64,000 bases of DNA from Planctobacterium marinum (GTDB taxonomy: Bacteria; Pseudomonadota; Gammaproteobacteria; Enterobacterales; Alteromonadaceae). Under the pieces are notes generated by a model. It was not told where the DNA came from, did no database searches, and saw only the letters and a program-made list of their open reading frames with translations. This document shows positions 8,511 through 21,500 of the stretch, one piece after another. Each line of letters starts with the position of its first letter. Within the stretch, counting starts at the first letter, position 1. The position numbers and the translations under genes were made by a program. Location of the stretch: contig NZ_JAJEWQ010000005.1 in assembly GCF_020687805.1 (NCBI RefSeq), forward strand, positions 1 to 64,000, given 5' to 3'.

Positions 8511-10847
8511 ATGAGACTGTTGACAAGGATCACCTTTCTATTGGTGTTGCCGATGTGTGCACTAGTATGTTTTCTGGTCTACGCCTATCTTTGGAAACCG
8601 TTACCAGATCTTGAGAACCCCATTTCTATGAGAGCAATGGAAGGTATTGCCACTATAAAAAGAGATGACAAAGGCGTTCCTGTGATTTTGGCTAAACACG
8701 AAAAAGATATTTATTTTTCGATGGGATATGTCCACGCTCAAGACAGACTTTGGCAACTCGAAATACAGAAGAGAATAGCAAAAGGTACTCTTAGCGAAGT
8801 TTTTGGCGCACAATCAGTAAATCAAGATATTTGGATGCGTACACTGAATCTCTACAAAGCGGCCGACAAAGTTACAAAAATCCTAAGCGAAGAAGCATTG
8901 AATTCGTTGCAAGCGTACAGTGCAGGGATTAATCAATGGCTTGAAGAAAATCATGATCTACCTGTTGAATTCAGGTTACTTAATATTACACCTGAACCCT
9001 GGACTCCTGTTGATTCGCTAGCCTGGTCAAAGGTATTTGCGCTGAATCTATCCGGAAACCTAAAAACGGAGTTGGATGTCCAGGTTGCAGCGCAATACGT
9101 CTCAGATGATCTGATGCAAGTTTTATTTCCGAATCACCCATCTACTCAACAACTCGCTCGGTCATCTACCATAAGTAGTTTCGAGGAACTCGCCCGGACT
9201 CAGTCATCATTAATTGAAGACCTTAAAATTGGCGGCAAAAATGTCGGAAGCAATGTCTGGGTGATCGGTGGGCAACACACCGACAATGGCTTCCCGATTC
9301 TCGCAAACGATCCTCATTTAGGTTTGCAAATTCCATCTCTATGGTACGCAGTTGCTCAGCAAGCTGATAGTTTTCAGGTAAAAGGTATGAGCCTCGTGGG
9401 GCTACCTCTCGTTGTTTTTGGGCAAAACAACAATATCGCCTGGGGTGGTGCCAATATGATGGCTGATGTACAAGACCTTATTGTGGAAGAAACCAATCCC
9501 AGGGTTTACGGCCAGTATAGATACCAGGGAAAGTGGCTGGAAATGAACGAAAGAGTTGAATATATTAAGGTCAAGCCAGATTTTCCAGCAAGCTTTAGAG
9601 CCGAGTTAAAGCCGGTAAAAATTCTGATTCGCGAGACACGCAACGGGCCTGTTGTCAGTGATGCAATTCCTGGTTCTGATTCGGTACTCAGCCTGAAATG
9701 GACGGCACATTCATCTAATGACACCACCTACGAATCGTTATATCGCATTAATAAAGCGAGTAATTGGGATGAGTTTAGAGCCGCAGCTAAGCAGTTTGTT
9801 GCTCCACCTTTGAATTTACTATACGCAGATACCGACAATAATATTGGATTTCAAGCAGTTGGGAGAATTCCCTTAAGAAAAAGCAACTCATGGAGTGGTT
9901 TTATCCCCTTTGACGAGATGCCGCGTATCAGCAATCCCCCCTCAGGCTACATAATAAACGCCAACAATAACATGGCATCAGACGAATACCCATACTATAT
10001 AAGTAGTGACTTTGCTGCCCCACATCGCGCTAATCGAATAGAACAAATGATAGAGGCAAGAACCCATCAACAACAGAAGTTAAAAATATCAGATGTGCAA
10101 GTCATGCAGACTGACGTCCTTGACTTGTCCGCGTTAGCTCTTCTGAAAAAGTTAAGTGATTTTAAAGCACGCTCTCCTGAACAACGAGAAGTAATTGAAT
10201 TGCTGGCAAAGTGGCAAGGAAATGCAGCGTCATCCGAAGTTGGCGCAACGCTTTACTATAACTGGCTAAGGCATATTCGAAAGTCGATGTTTTCCGATGA
10301 ATTATCAGGTGTATGGAATAAACCAAATCAAGCTAACTTACTCGCTAACCTGACAGGTAACATTTCCGCCGATCAGATTGCAAGTATCATAACTGCAGAA
10401 GAAAAATGGTGTGACGACGCTAACACATCAGTTGTTGAGACATGCGATGATACATTATCAACTTCGCTGGATAGCGCGATTAGAGAGCTCACAAAAATTC
10501 TTGGAAATGACATAGAATCTTGGGAACTCGGAAGCCTACAATCCACCATTTATAGCCATTTACCATTCAGTAATTTCAAAGTTCTTGATACATACTTCGA
10601 GCGTCAGTATGAATCTGGTGGAGCCACTCACACAGTCAATGTTTCGGTTGGAAGATTTGTACCATCTGTGGGTTTAGAAAGCACTTTTGGTGCTGGATTC
10701 AGGCAAATAATAAATATGCATCCAGATGACCGGCGCCATCAATACATCAACTCCACGGGCCAATCAGGACAGGTTTCAAGCCCTCATTACAGTGACATGT
10801 TCGAACTGTTTCACAACAACCAGTTTTTGGAACTCTCCACACAATAA
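8511..10847 (+). CDS. Penicillin acylase / PvdQ-type N-terminal-nucleophile hydrolase
   Basis: The 778-residue protein starts with a hydrophobic export or anchor segment (about 5-28). It has the penicillin acylase layout: an alpha part (HAQDRLWQLE near 75-84), then GSNVW with the predicted nucleophile Ser247, the residue exposed by self-cleavage of the precursor. NDPHLG and the later NNNMAS motif are also typical of the family. Members hydrolyse amide bonds to acyl chains; PvdQ strips the fatty acid from the pyoverdine precursor in the periplasm, and others cleave acyl-homoserine lactones. Here the gene is followed after 13 bases by a PvdE-type exporter and then by an NRPS that begins with a condensation domain. 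That fits an acylated precursor peptide that is exported and then deacylated. The exact substrate is unknown. Confidence 0.88.
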   Translation: MRLLTRITFLLVLPMCALVCFLVYAYLWKPLPDLENPISMRAMEGIATIKRDDKGVPVILAKHEKDIYFSMGYVHAQDRLWQLEIQKRIAKGTLSEVFGAQSVNQDIWMRTLNLYKAADKVTKILSEEALNSLQAYSAGINQWLEENHDLPVEFRLLNITPEPWTPVDSLAWSKVFALNLSGNLKTELDVQVAAQYVSDDLMQVLFPNHPSTQQLARSSTISSFEELARTQSSLIEDLKIGGKNVGSNVWVIGGQHTDNGFPILANDPHLGLQIPSLWYAVAQQADSFQVKGMSLVGLPLVVFGQNNNIAWGGANMMADVQDLIVEETNPRVYGQYRYQGKWLEMNERVEYIKVKPDFPASFRAELKPVKILIRETRNGPVVSDAIPGSDSVLSLKWTAHSSNDTTYESLYRINKASNWDEFRAAAKQFVAPPLNLLYADTDNNIGFQAVGRIPLRKSNSWSGFIPFDEMPRISNPPSGYIINANNNMASDEYPYYISSDFAAPHRANRIEQMIEARTHQQQKLKISDVQVMQTDVLDLSALALLKKLSDFKARSPEQREVIELLAKWQGNAASSEVGATLYYNWLRHIRKSMFSDELSGVWNKPNQANLLANLTGNISADQIASIITAEEKWCDDANTSVVETCDDTLSTSLDSAIRELTKILGNDIESWELGSLQSTIYSHLPFSNFKVLDTYFERQYESGGATHTVNVSVGRFVPSVGLESTFGAGFRQIINMHPDDRRHQYINSTGQSGQVSSPHYSDMFELFHNNQFLELSTQ

Positions 10848-10860
10848 AAAGCGTAACCAA

Positions 10861-12573
10861 ATGAAAATACTAAATTATTTTTCCAACATCGCACCAAATC
10901 GTGTATTTATATCCATTGTGTTTGGGGCCGCGGCAGGAATATGTTACTCACTGCTTATTCCTTTAGTCATGGAATCCATCACCACCAGTGATACCGGGAT
11001 TGAGCAAGTTTCCAGCGAACTAGATACAATATTTGGATTTGAAATCGCCAACTATAAACTTGCCTTAGTTTACTTCTTCGCTTGTTTACTGGTACTTGTT
11101 ACCCGGACTGTATCAGAAATAATGTTAATGAACATAGGTTCAGATGTGGCACGTGACATCAGGACCCGATTCTATCGTCAGATCAGTACAGCACCACTTT
11201 ATTCAATCGAGCAGATAGGTCATGCTAAGCTAATTGCAGCAATAAATATCGATATTCCAAGAATCGTGGGCGGTGCAAGGTTATTACCTGCGATTTTTAT
11301 AAATATTGTCACGCTACTTGGAATGCTTGGATTTTTGATTTACTTAAATACTGAAGTATTCAAGTTTGTCATGTATGCCATAGCCATCGGTATCGTCTTC
11401 TATCAGTTGCCGATGATGATTGGTCAACGCATATTCAAAGTAAACCGATACCTGACGGATGAATTACAAGAGTCGATTCGAGGGCTGGTTTACGGTGCCA
11501 AAGAACTAAAACTCGACGGAATTAAAAGAGAAAACTACCTTAAACAACAGTTGTCAAATCTTGAGAGCCAAGTGGTCTCAACAGAAAAGCAGGCACAAAC
11601 AATTATGCGTGCCACTGTCAGTATTGGTGATTTGATTAGTTTCTTTGTGATCGGTTTTGTATGCTACGTATTCGTAAACTACCACGCCATAGCCCAACAA
11701 GAATTAGTGGGTGTTGTTATGGCCTTGCTTTACATCACAACTCCCATTTCCATCGTGATCAACTCCATGCCACAGCTAGTGATGTCTTCGGTCTCTCAGC
11801 GTAAATTAAACGAGGTACTGTCCTCAATTGCAGATGAAAAAGTCAATACCGAAATTACTGAACAGGGGGACTGGACTTCATTTAGTTTTGAGAATGTTTA
11901 TTATCAATACCCCGACAGTGCAGATGAAGAAGGTTTCAAAGTTGGTCCTATAAACCTGACCATAGAAAAGGGCGGCATTTACTTCATTATTGGAGCCAAT
12001 GGTTCAGGCAAGTCCACCTTAAGTAAGTTGCTCACCATGCACTATCGTCCGACCTCTGGAGAACAAAAATTCGATGGAAATCCGGTAACAAAGGAGAATA
12101 TTGCTAGTTATCGGCAACAAATTTTTGCCATATATACTGACTACTACTTATTCGACAAGTTATTCACTGATATATCTAGCACCCAAAAAGCGTTCATTGA
12201 CGATTACCTTAAACTGTTGGAGCTGGATAAAAAAGTTTCCATAGTTGATGGCAAGTTTTCTACCACATCACTATCAGATGGCCAACGAAAGCGCCTGGCG
12301 TTACTGGTAGCATTTCTGGAAGATAAGTCCATTTACTTATTCGATGAATGGGCCGCTGATCAAGATCCTGTCTTCAAGAAGGTTTTCTACACCCGTATCC
12401 TTCAGGATTTGCAGCGTCGCGGTAAGACACTGCTTATTATCAGCCACGACGAGAGATATTTTGATGTCGGAGACAAAATATGGGTCATGGAGCAAGGGCA
12501 GCTACTTGTCAAAAACACCTCAGAAAAAAAACAATTATTACAGGTAGGTAGGAATGCAACACTTACAGTCTAA
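10861..12573 (+). CDS. Cyclic-peptide/siderophore ABC exporter, PvdE/SyrD type
   Basis: A 570-residue half-transporter: six membrane helices in the first 330 residues fused to a nucleotide-binding domain. The Walker A motif is GANGSGKST (about 378-386), the signature is LSDGQRKRLAL, and the Walker B region is FDEWAADQDP, whose WAADQDP continuation is typical of PvdE-like peptide exporters. Such proteins move the NRPS product or its precursor from the cytoplasm to the periplasm. The start at 10861 (MKILNYF) is preferred over an in-frame codon 45 residues upstream that would lie inside the acylase gene. The gene overlaps the next NRPS by 20 bases, so the three genes are surely one operon. Export followed by periplasmic trimming by the acylase is a reasonable model. 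Confidence 0.93.
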   Translation: MKILNYFSNIAPNRVFISIVFGAAAGICYSLLIPLVMESITTSDTGIEQVSSELDTIFGFEIANYKLALVYFFACLLVLVTRTVSEIMLMNIGSDVARDIRTRFYRQISTAPLYSIEQIGHAKLIAAINIDIPRIVGGARLLPAIFINIVTLLGMLGFLIYLNTEVFKFVMYAIAIGIVFYQLPMMIGQRIFKVNRYLTDELQESIRGLVYGAKELKLDGIKRENYLKQQLSNLESQVVSTEKQAQTIMRATVSIGDLISFFVIGFVCYVFVNYHAIAQQELVGVVMALLYITTPISIVINSMPQLVMSSVSQRKLNEVLSSIADEKVNTEITEQGDWTSFSFENVYYQYPDSADEEGFKVGPINLTIEKGGIYFIIGANGSGKSTLSKLLTMHYRPTSGEQKFDGNPVTKENIASYRQQIFAIYTDYYLFDKLFTDISSTQKAFIDDYLKLLELDKKVSIVDGKFSTTSLSDGQRKRLALLVAFLEDKSIYLFDEWAADQDPVFKKVFYTRILQDLQRRGKTLLIISHDERYFDVGDKIWVMEQGQLLVKNTSEKKQLLQVGRNATLTV

Positions 12574-15500
12574 AACCCATTTATTGCCTTTGACCGAAGC
12601 CCAGCAAGATATTTATTTTGATCAGTTGCACAATCTGGACTGTCCCTTATACAACATAGGTGGCTACATAAAACTACCCGCTATTGATGCTCAACGGCTT
12701 TTTCAGGCTCACCGAAAGTTAATCATGGAAAACGATGTTTTCGGTCTGCGAATTATTATTGATGATGATGAGGTTTATCAGTGTATTGTTGAAGAACGCG
12801 ATACAGAACTATCTGTGATTGATTTGAGTGACGTGGTCACCCCACAAGTTGCAGCTGAAAATTGGATAGCAGATTTGTTCGCCACCATCTTACCTATCGA
12901 AAACTGCAGCCTGTATAATAGTTACCTGTTAAAACTCTCTGAACATAGCTATTACTATGTTGGATTGGCTCACCATCTAATGATCGACGGTTTTGGCTTT
13001 GCCAATTGGGCTAAAAAGCTAAGTGAAGCATACAACTACCAACCCGCCCCACCTGCATTATCTTGGCAAAGTGTTATCGAAAAAGATCTGAAGTATCAAC
13101 AAAGCCGCCGCAGAGAAAGCGATAAACGCTATTGGCAAGAAACGATGCAGTCTGCACCGAAACCCTTTTTACATCCCCAATACAAGCATCTTTTTCCCGA
13201 CAAAAAACCAACACCAAGTAGGCGACATTGCACCACCATCCCGGAAGATATACACCATAAATTACATACGGTAGCCAAAACCAACGATGTCGCAGTTGGA
13301 CAAGTATATCTCGGTTTGATTCTGTCCTATTTTGCCCGAAACTACGACACAGATAATTTTGTGGTAGGTTGCCCGCTCCATAATCGAAATAATGCATTGG
13401 AAAAAAACACTGTTGGCGTATTTACCGGCATTAGTCCAATGGTACTGAATATAGATAAATCCTCTTCATTAGCATCGCTTTATCACAGCATAAAAAACGC
13501 CATGCGCCGTGGATTCAAACACCAAAAATATCCCATCGGCCATACGATTAGAGATTTTGCGGCCAATCAGGAGCTCTATCAAATCGGCTTCAACTATCTC
13601 AGCCTGAATAGTTTTCTCAACTTCAATCAAGATGCGTGTGATTTGGTTTATACCAGTCACAACTATGAGCAAACCCCCATAATGTTTACCATTTGGGAAT
13701 ATGGAGATAGTGGTAAGGTCGAACTGCAAATAGATCACAATTTATCCTACTTTTCGTCTCAAGATATTACCCTGATGGCCAGCCGTCTTGAACATATGAT
13801 TAATCAGGTGGTATATAGTGACTCCTGCACCTTAGGTACCGATCTTGAAATATTGCCTCCCGTCGAGTTCGAACTGCTCAGGTCTTTTTCGCAAGGTCCT
13901 GTTGCCGACTACCCGCTCGGTGTTCCCATTACTCAATTATTTGAAACGCAAGCCGGAGAATCCCCTGACAACCTGGCTATGATTAGCGACCAAGGACCCC
14001 TTACATACAAAGAATTGAACCAAAAGGTTAATCAGTTTGCCCACTATCTACTGGTAATGGGATGCCAACCTGGTGACTACATAGGCATCCACCTTGAAAG
14101 AGGGGAGTCTTTGGTTGTAGCTTTGCTCGCAGTGTTAAAGATCGGCGGCAGCTATATTCCTCTGGATCCAAAGTATCCCAAATCGCGCATAATGGCTATT
14201 GTAACCGACAGTCATTTGAGCTGGATAATTTCAAACTCTGAATTTGAGGTGAATGATTCAACCACAATAATTGCCATGACTGGTGACTGCGTAAACAACC
14301 AATCTACCGCAAACCCACGTATTGAATTTCCTAAGAATCCGGTTGCCTACGTCATTTACACATCAGGCTCTACGGGAAAACCGAAGGGAGTATTAATCAG
14401 CCACGACAATCTTATGTCTTTAGTTTGTTGGGCTCGACAAACCTACAGCGACGATCAACTCAGATCGGTATTAGCATCAACGTCGATAAATTTTGACCTA
14501 TCAGCGTTCGAGATATTTGTTCCGTTGAGCTACGGGTTCACTACAGTCGTTGTAGAAAACGCGCTGAGTTTGTTGCACACATCATATGATGTTTCTCTCA
14601 TCAATACCGTACCGTCGGCTATAAAGACGTTGACTGAGATGCAGGTTATTCCTCAAACGGTGAACACCGTCAATCTGGCAGGTGAACCCCTTCCAAAACA
14701 AGCAGTCAACGATTTATTGATGACAACAAGCTGTCAGAGTGTACATAATTTGTATGGGCCTTCAGAGGATACAACGTACTCCACTAACGCGCTTTTTACA
14801 AAAAAAATCAGCACAAAACCCCATATCGGTAAGCCAATAGACAACACGCAAGCTTTCGTACTCGATAAACACTTAAAGCCGACTCCAATCGGCATTTGTG
14901 GCGAACTATACCTGGCCGGGCGAGGTGTAAGTCAGGGCTACCTCAATCAACCTGCATTGACTGCTGAGCGATTTTTACCGCTCGATTATTGTGAAGGACT
15001 TGCCTACAGAACCGGGGACCTGGTCAAATGGAATCATGACGGAACGCTGGATTACATAGGACGAAATGATAGCCAGGTTAAAATCAGAGGCCATAGAATT
15101 GAATTGGGCGATATCGACTTTCATCTACGCGACATAGAAGTCGTTAAAGATGCTGTCACCGTCGTGATGGCAGACGCTCTTACCAGCTATATCACACTTC
15201 ATGATAAAGCGGGTACAAGCATCAAGCAGGCGCTGTCCAGCAAGCTTCCTGAGTATATGGTTCCGTCGGTTATTATAGAATTAGAAGAACTACCGCTGTT
15301 ACCCAATGGAAAGGTTGACAAAAAAGCATTACCTCTTCCGACCTCGACACAACGCAGCTCCTCGATCGCGAAACCAAGTAATGATACAGAGCGCACTTTG
15401 ACACAGTTATGGGGTGACGTGTTGAACGCGCCACCTGAGTCCATTGGCGTCGATGATAACTTTTTCACCATAGGCGGACACTCGCTATTAGCCGTTGAGC

Positions 15501-18500
15501 TGTCTAACAAAATTCGCAATACTTTTGGCATTGATTTCCCGTTTCAAAAAATATTTGAGTTCCCCACTGTCGGGCAGATCAGCGAATTTATAAGCGATGC
15601 TCCCTGCGAAACAGCACTTCAAATTCGACAAAGGCCAGAAGAAACTACTGACTTCGATTTATCTTTTGCACAACAGCGGCTTTGGCTTTTCCATCAAATA
15701 AATGGCGCTAGCGCAGAATACAATATGGCCAAGGCTTTTCTGGTTAAAGGGGTGTTTAATGTATCTGCAGCAGAGCAAGCGCTAACCCAGATTCAGCGTC
15801 GCCACAAAATACTGAATACCCGTTTGACTTCACTTGATGGTAAGCCACGCCAGTGCATAGCCAATAGCCGTGACTTCGCGCTCGACTTCCACGACTTGAC
15901 CAGTTTGCCAGCCCCCATCAGAACAGAGGCAGCTAACGAATTACTGGACAAGAATCACAGATATGTTTTTCAACTAGAACAAGAACCTTTGTTGCGGATG
16001 GGCTACATTGCACTGAGCAACGAAACAGGTGACGAAGAAGGCATCTTGTATTGCAATATGCACCATATTGTTTCCGATGGGTACTCAATCGCTATTCTTA
16101 TCAAAGAATTCAATCACTTTTATCAGGCAACGAGCAACACTCAATCACAACAGCTACCGCCATTAGATATTCAGTACTCTGATTATATTTATTGGGAGAA
16201 AGACTGGCTGAACGGTGAACACTACCAACAGCAACTCAAGTATTGGCAAAAACAACTCCAGGATATACCTCCGGTGCATGCTTTGCCTCTCTCTTATCCG
16301 CGCCCTGCAACGCAAACATTTGCAGGCGATAGAGTATTCACTGTTATCCAGCCGAGTGAACGCCAGTCTTTACAACATTTGTGTGAACAACAAGACGCGA
16401 CCCTTTTTATGGGTTTGTACAGCTTGCTGTCGGTTCTCATGGGCCACTACAGCAACGAAACAGATATCGTCATTGGAGCGCCAAGTGCCAACAGACAACA
16501 ATCAGAGTTGCAATCTCTGATTGGTTTCTTTGTTAACAACCTGGTATTGCGTTGTGATCTGAGTACAAATCCGGGGTTTAAACAACTACTGAAACAAAAT
16601 AGAACCGTAGTTCTGGATGCTTTTAAACATCAACAAGTGCCTTTCGACAAAATAGTAGATTCAGTAATCCCTCAAAGGAGCCTCAGTTATAACCCAATAA
16701 TTCAAGTGATGTTGGTTTTTCAATCCAATACTCATACAGAATTGGCTTTGCCCGGCATTGAAATTGAAGAGTTAGACTCGCCAAGCCCCTATGCAAAGTT
16801 CGACTTGTCGCTAATTGTTCACCCACAACAAAATGGTGCTTTGAAACTGGAATGGGAATTCAATAAAACACTGTTTTCATTAGACTTTATCAAAAAATTT
16901 GCGGATCATTACGAGCGTTTAGCACAATGCGTTTGCCAGGCACCTGAGCAACCAGTATTGGCTTTGGATTTCTTGTCGAAACGCCAGAAGCAACATCTAC
17001 TGACTGAATTGAACCCCGCAATAAGCGATGACCAATTACCCACCATAATTGACCTTTTTGAACGTCAAGTTAGAAAAACTCCGGAAGCGACTGCTGTCAC
17101 CTTCGAGCACCAAACGATTAGTTACAGCAAGCTCAATGAAAGAGCAGAGTGTTTAGCTCAAATTCTATACGCCAACAACGGCAACCGCGAAACCCCCACC
17201 ATCGGTGTTTGCCTTGACCGTTCTATAGATTTAATTGTCGCCATTTTGGCAGTACTCAAAACAGGCGCCGCCTATGTGCCTATCGATCCCAACTATCCGA
17301 AGTCTCGCCAACAATACATAGTTAAAGACAGTCAGATTTCCCAATTGCTTACTACCCAAAGCATCCGAGCGCAGATTTCAATCGAGACTGTAGAAACGAT
17401 TTGTCTGGATAACCTGGATATTTCAGGCAGAAATATTAGTACTCATCCTGTGGCAGATAAACTACGAGATAGTGCTGATGATAGCTTGTGTTACATCATC
17501 TATACATCCGGCTCTACCGGTAACCCCAAGGGGGTAATGATCAGTCAAAAAAATGTGGCAACACTCATTAACTGGTCACATAACACTTACAGTGAAGAAG
17601 AACTGGCATCTGTACTCTTTTCAACATCAGTGTGTTTTGATCTGTCCATCTATGAGATGTTTGTACCCCTTACCTGTGGAGGACAAATTGCTGTTGTCAG
17701 CAACATTCTAAACAGATCGCAATTTCCTGACGGCAAACCGCTAAGCCTGATCAATAGCGTGCCCTCTGCGCTTGAAAACCTGTTGAGCAATGACGCGTTG
17801 CCGGCATCAGTAAAAGTGGTGAATTGTGCTGGCGAACCCTTATCTACATCTCTGGTGAACAAGCTTTACGAAGCCGGTGTTGGCAAAGTTTATGACTTAT
17901 ATGGCCCCAGTGAAGATACGACTTATTCCAGCTATAAGTTGCGCGAATCCGGGAAAAAGCCAGCAATTGGTCGTCCTATCGACAATACCCAGTTTTTCAT
18001 CGTTAATGGGGCAAACACACTCGTACCCAAAGGAGCCATAGGAGAGCTATTGATAGGTGGTTCTGGATTGTCACTGGGCTATTTTAATAAGCCTGACTTA
18101 ACCGAAGAGCGCTTTACAGCGAATCCCTTTGTTCATTATGCACCTGATTTGCTGGCGCAACGAGTTTACCGAACGGGAGACTTAGTTCGATACAATCATG
18201 AAGGGGATATTGAATATGTAGGGCGAATAGACCATCAAGTGAAGCTACGTGGCTTCAGGATTGAGCTGGGTGAAATAGAGCATCAACTGATCAGCTCTCC
18301 GGTTGTCAAAAATGCCGTCGTTCTGGTCAGAGCCACAAGTAACAACCAAAAGCAATTAGTCGCATTTTTACAGACAGAGCGTACATGTGAAAGTCTCGAT
18401 AGTCCTTTGCAATTACTCAGCAAAGAGTTGCAAGAACAGATAGAAGGGTTCATTGGCAACGTATTGCCCCCCTATATGTTACCAAATGCATATATACAGA

Positions 18501-21500
18501 TGGCTGAACTACCACTGACCCCAAATGCCAAGATAGATCGCAAAAAGCTCATGTCTATTGCACTTCCAGTGGCGTCGAGAAGTATCATCCCTCCGGTCAC
18601 TAAGATGGAGAGCCTGTTGCATAAACTCTGGTGTGATCTGCTTGGTATTGCCCCGGAAACCCTCAGTATCTACGACAGTTTTTTCTCCGTTGGCGGTAAC
18701 TCTCTGCAATCGGCATCCCTGATACACAGACTCAATGCGCAACAGGGCATCTCTATATCGTTAAAAGAGTTATTTGAGCACCAGTGTATTAAAGATTTAG
18801 CTCATTGCATTGAAGACAAGGAGAAGGAAAGTTTCGCCGATCTGTTACTTAGAAAATCATCAGGTATTAATTTAAAAACCCCTCAGCCCTTATCCTACAC
18901 ACAACAACGCATCTGGCTTGTAGAGCAAATAGAGGGAGCATCCAACAAACACAATATTGTCGGCAGTATGTCTGTACGAGGTGCGCTGTCATCAGAGAAA
19001 ATAAAAGCCGCGTTTGTCGCACTGGTAAATGCGCACCCTATATTGAAAGTTTGCTTTGGCAACTCAGAAAATGGCGAGGTTCTTCAACAAGCCTCTGAAA
19101 TACCTGACCCCGGTTATGAATATGTAGATGTATCGGTTGATTTGACGAATATCAATCTGGACGCTCATGTTGATGCGTTTACTAAAACAACTTTCGATCT
19201 TACACGGCCGTCATTGATCAAGATGATGTTAATTAAGTATTCCGAAGATCACTTTAAGATCATCCTGAATGTCCACCATATCGTCATTGATGGTTGGTCC
19301 TTATCATTGCTGTTCAACGAGTTTTTTCAACGTTACCTGAATGGCAACACAACGAACGACGCTAGTGCTAAGCAGCCCAATTATTTCGACTACGTCGTCT
19401 GGCAAAAAGCATTTTTGGCCTCTTCGGCCGCAGAAAAACAGCGCGCATTCTGGCAGACTCACCTCAAACAGTTGCCAACCAAACTGCAATTACCATTTCC
19501 TAAACCAAAGCCTAACTCGAGCTACAGTGATTGCAATTTGGTTATTGACGCAAGACTAAAACAGACTCTTCAAGAATACGCCCAAGTCAATAATTCAACC
19601 TTGTTTAATATTGTTCATTGTGCGTTGTCAGTGGTTTTAGCGAGACTCACAAATCGCTATGATTTTGTGTTAGGCATCCCTATTGCCAATCGCATGTTAT
19701 CGGGCAGTGAAAATATTCTGGGACCTTTTGTCAATAATTTACCTGTGCGTAGCCAGTTTCAGCAAAACACGACTTTCTCTGAACTCTTAACGCAGTTGAC
19801 AACAAGTATGAATCAGGTGTTACTGCATCAGGAGCTACCCTATGAATTGGTGCAAGAAGCGCTAATTGAATCAGGAGAAGAGGCATCAGATTCATTGTTC
19901 AACGTCATGCTCAATTATCTAAATCTACCTGAAATGCAGACCGGGCATGACGATTTGCAAATGTCCCTGGACGCGCCTCCCACAATCGCCAACAAATTCG
20001 ACGTCACCGTATACGTATCCAACACAGCAACAGAACTGGAGCTGCGAATAAACTATTCCGCTCAAAAGTTTTGCTCTGACTACATGCAATTAATGCTAAA
20101 TCAAATTGCTAACTGTTTGGAAAACATCGTTGAATACCATGAAAAGCCAGTCATCAGTTTGCCGCTGTTGCAACAGGATACAGTGCTTATTCCCGACGCG
20201 AAGTTAAATACATACAAATCTGAAAGTTGGATTGGCCCCGTCAGTGAGTGCTTTGAACAAGCCGTGTCTCAATTTCCTGATAATATTGCCATTTCCTACA
20301 AACAGAAAACCTGGCGATACCATGAGCTAAGCATCACTATCAATCGCGTTTGCCATTACCTCACTGACTGCGGTGTTAAAACAGGCGATTCGATAGCCAT
20401 CATGGCCAATCGCAATGACATCACCGTAATTGCGTTGATGAGTTGCTTAAAGTTCGGGGCACGTTTTGTTATGTTAACGGACATTACCCCACCCAAAAAA
20501 CTCAGTCAGCAACTACACGTAGCCCAACCGGATGCTATTCTATTTACCGATGGAAACATCACTGTCAGCCAAACCGTAACTGAGTATTCAGTCGCAAGTA
20601 AAATACCCGGTATCGATGTTTCTGCAGTGATAGAAAGCACAGAAGCCTACCCTGAAACATTTGATGGCCCTGTAATTTCAGCAGAGCAAACCGCATACAT
20701 AGCGTTTACATCTGGTACAGTGGGCGAGCCTAAAGGTGTAATTGGAAACCAACGAGCACTATCCCAATTCCTGCCCTGGACAATCAAGACATTTTCTTTA
20801 TCGAGTAAAGACAACTACGGAATGTTGTCAGGCCTCTCGCATGACCCAACGCAAAGAGATGTATTTACTGCATTGAGTACAGGTGCACAACTGAGCATTC
20901 CCGAATCAATTACAGACCCAAAAGCTCTTGGGGATTGGTTAATCAATAATAACATTAGTACGTTGAACATTACTGCAAGCATGGCTAAATTCCTCTGGGG
21001 AAGTCAGAAGCCGAAGATCTCTGCCCTGCGTCTGGTTTGTTTCTGCGGAGAGCCACTGCCTCGTTATGTTGTTAATAACTTACAGCAAAACAACGCCGCT
21101 CTTAAGATTATCAACCTTTATGGCTCAACGGAATCCTGCAGAGCACTCAGTTATTTTGATGTATCAGACTCATCCGAACAACAAGACTTATCTGATTCTG
21201 TCTCAATTGGAAAAGGCATCGATGATTGCCAGTTAATTCTGCTCAATGATAATAACCAACAATGTGCCGTAGGCGAGGTTGGTGAAATAGGGATTCGTAG
21301 TCGATATCTAACTGATGGGTATGTGAATAATACTGAGCAAACAACAAAACGCTATATCATCAATCCACTCTCAAAAAATGAAAACGACAAGTCTGACAAA
21401 ATTTACCTCACCGGTGATTTAGGTCTCTATCTCAAAGATGGCAGCGTACATCACTTAGGAAGAAAAGATTCCCAGGTAAAAGTAAGAGGCTTCAGAATTG

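Noticed and set aside
10726-10860. Upstream extension of the ABC exporter frame
   Set aside because: It lies inside the acylase gene, and the added 45 residues do not resemble the transporter N-terminus; MKILNYF at 10861 fits the family.
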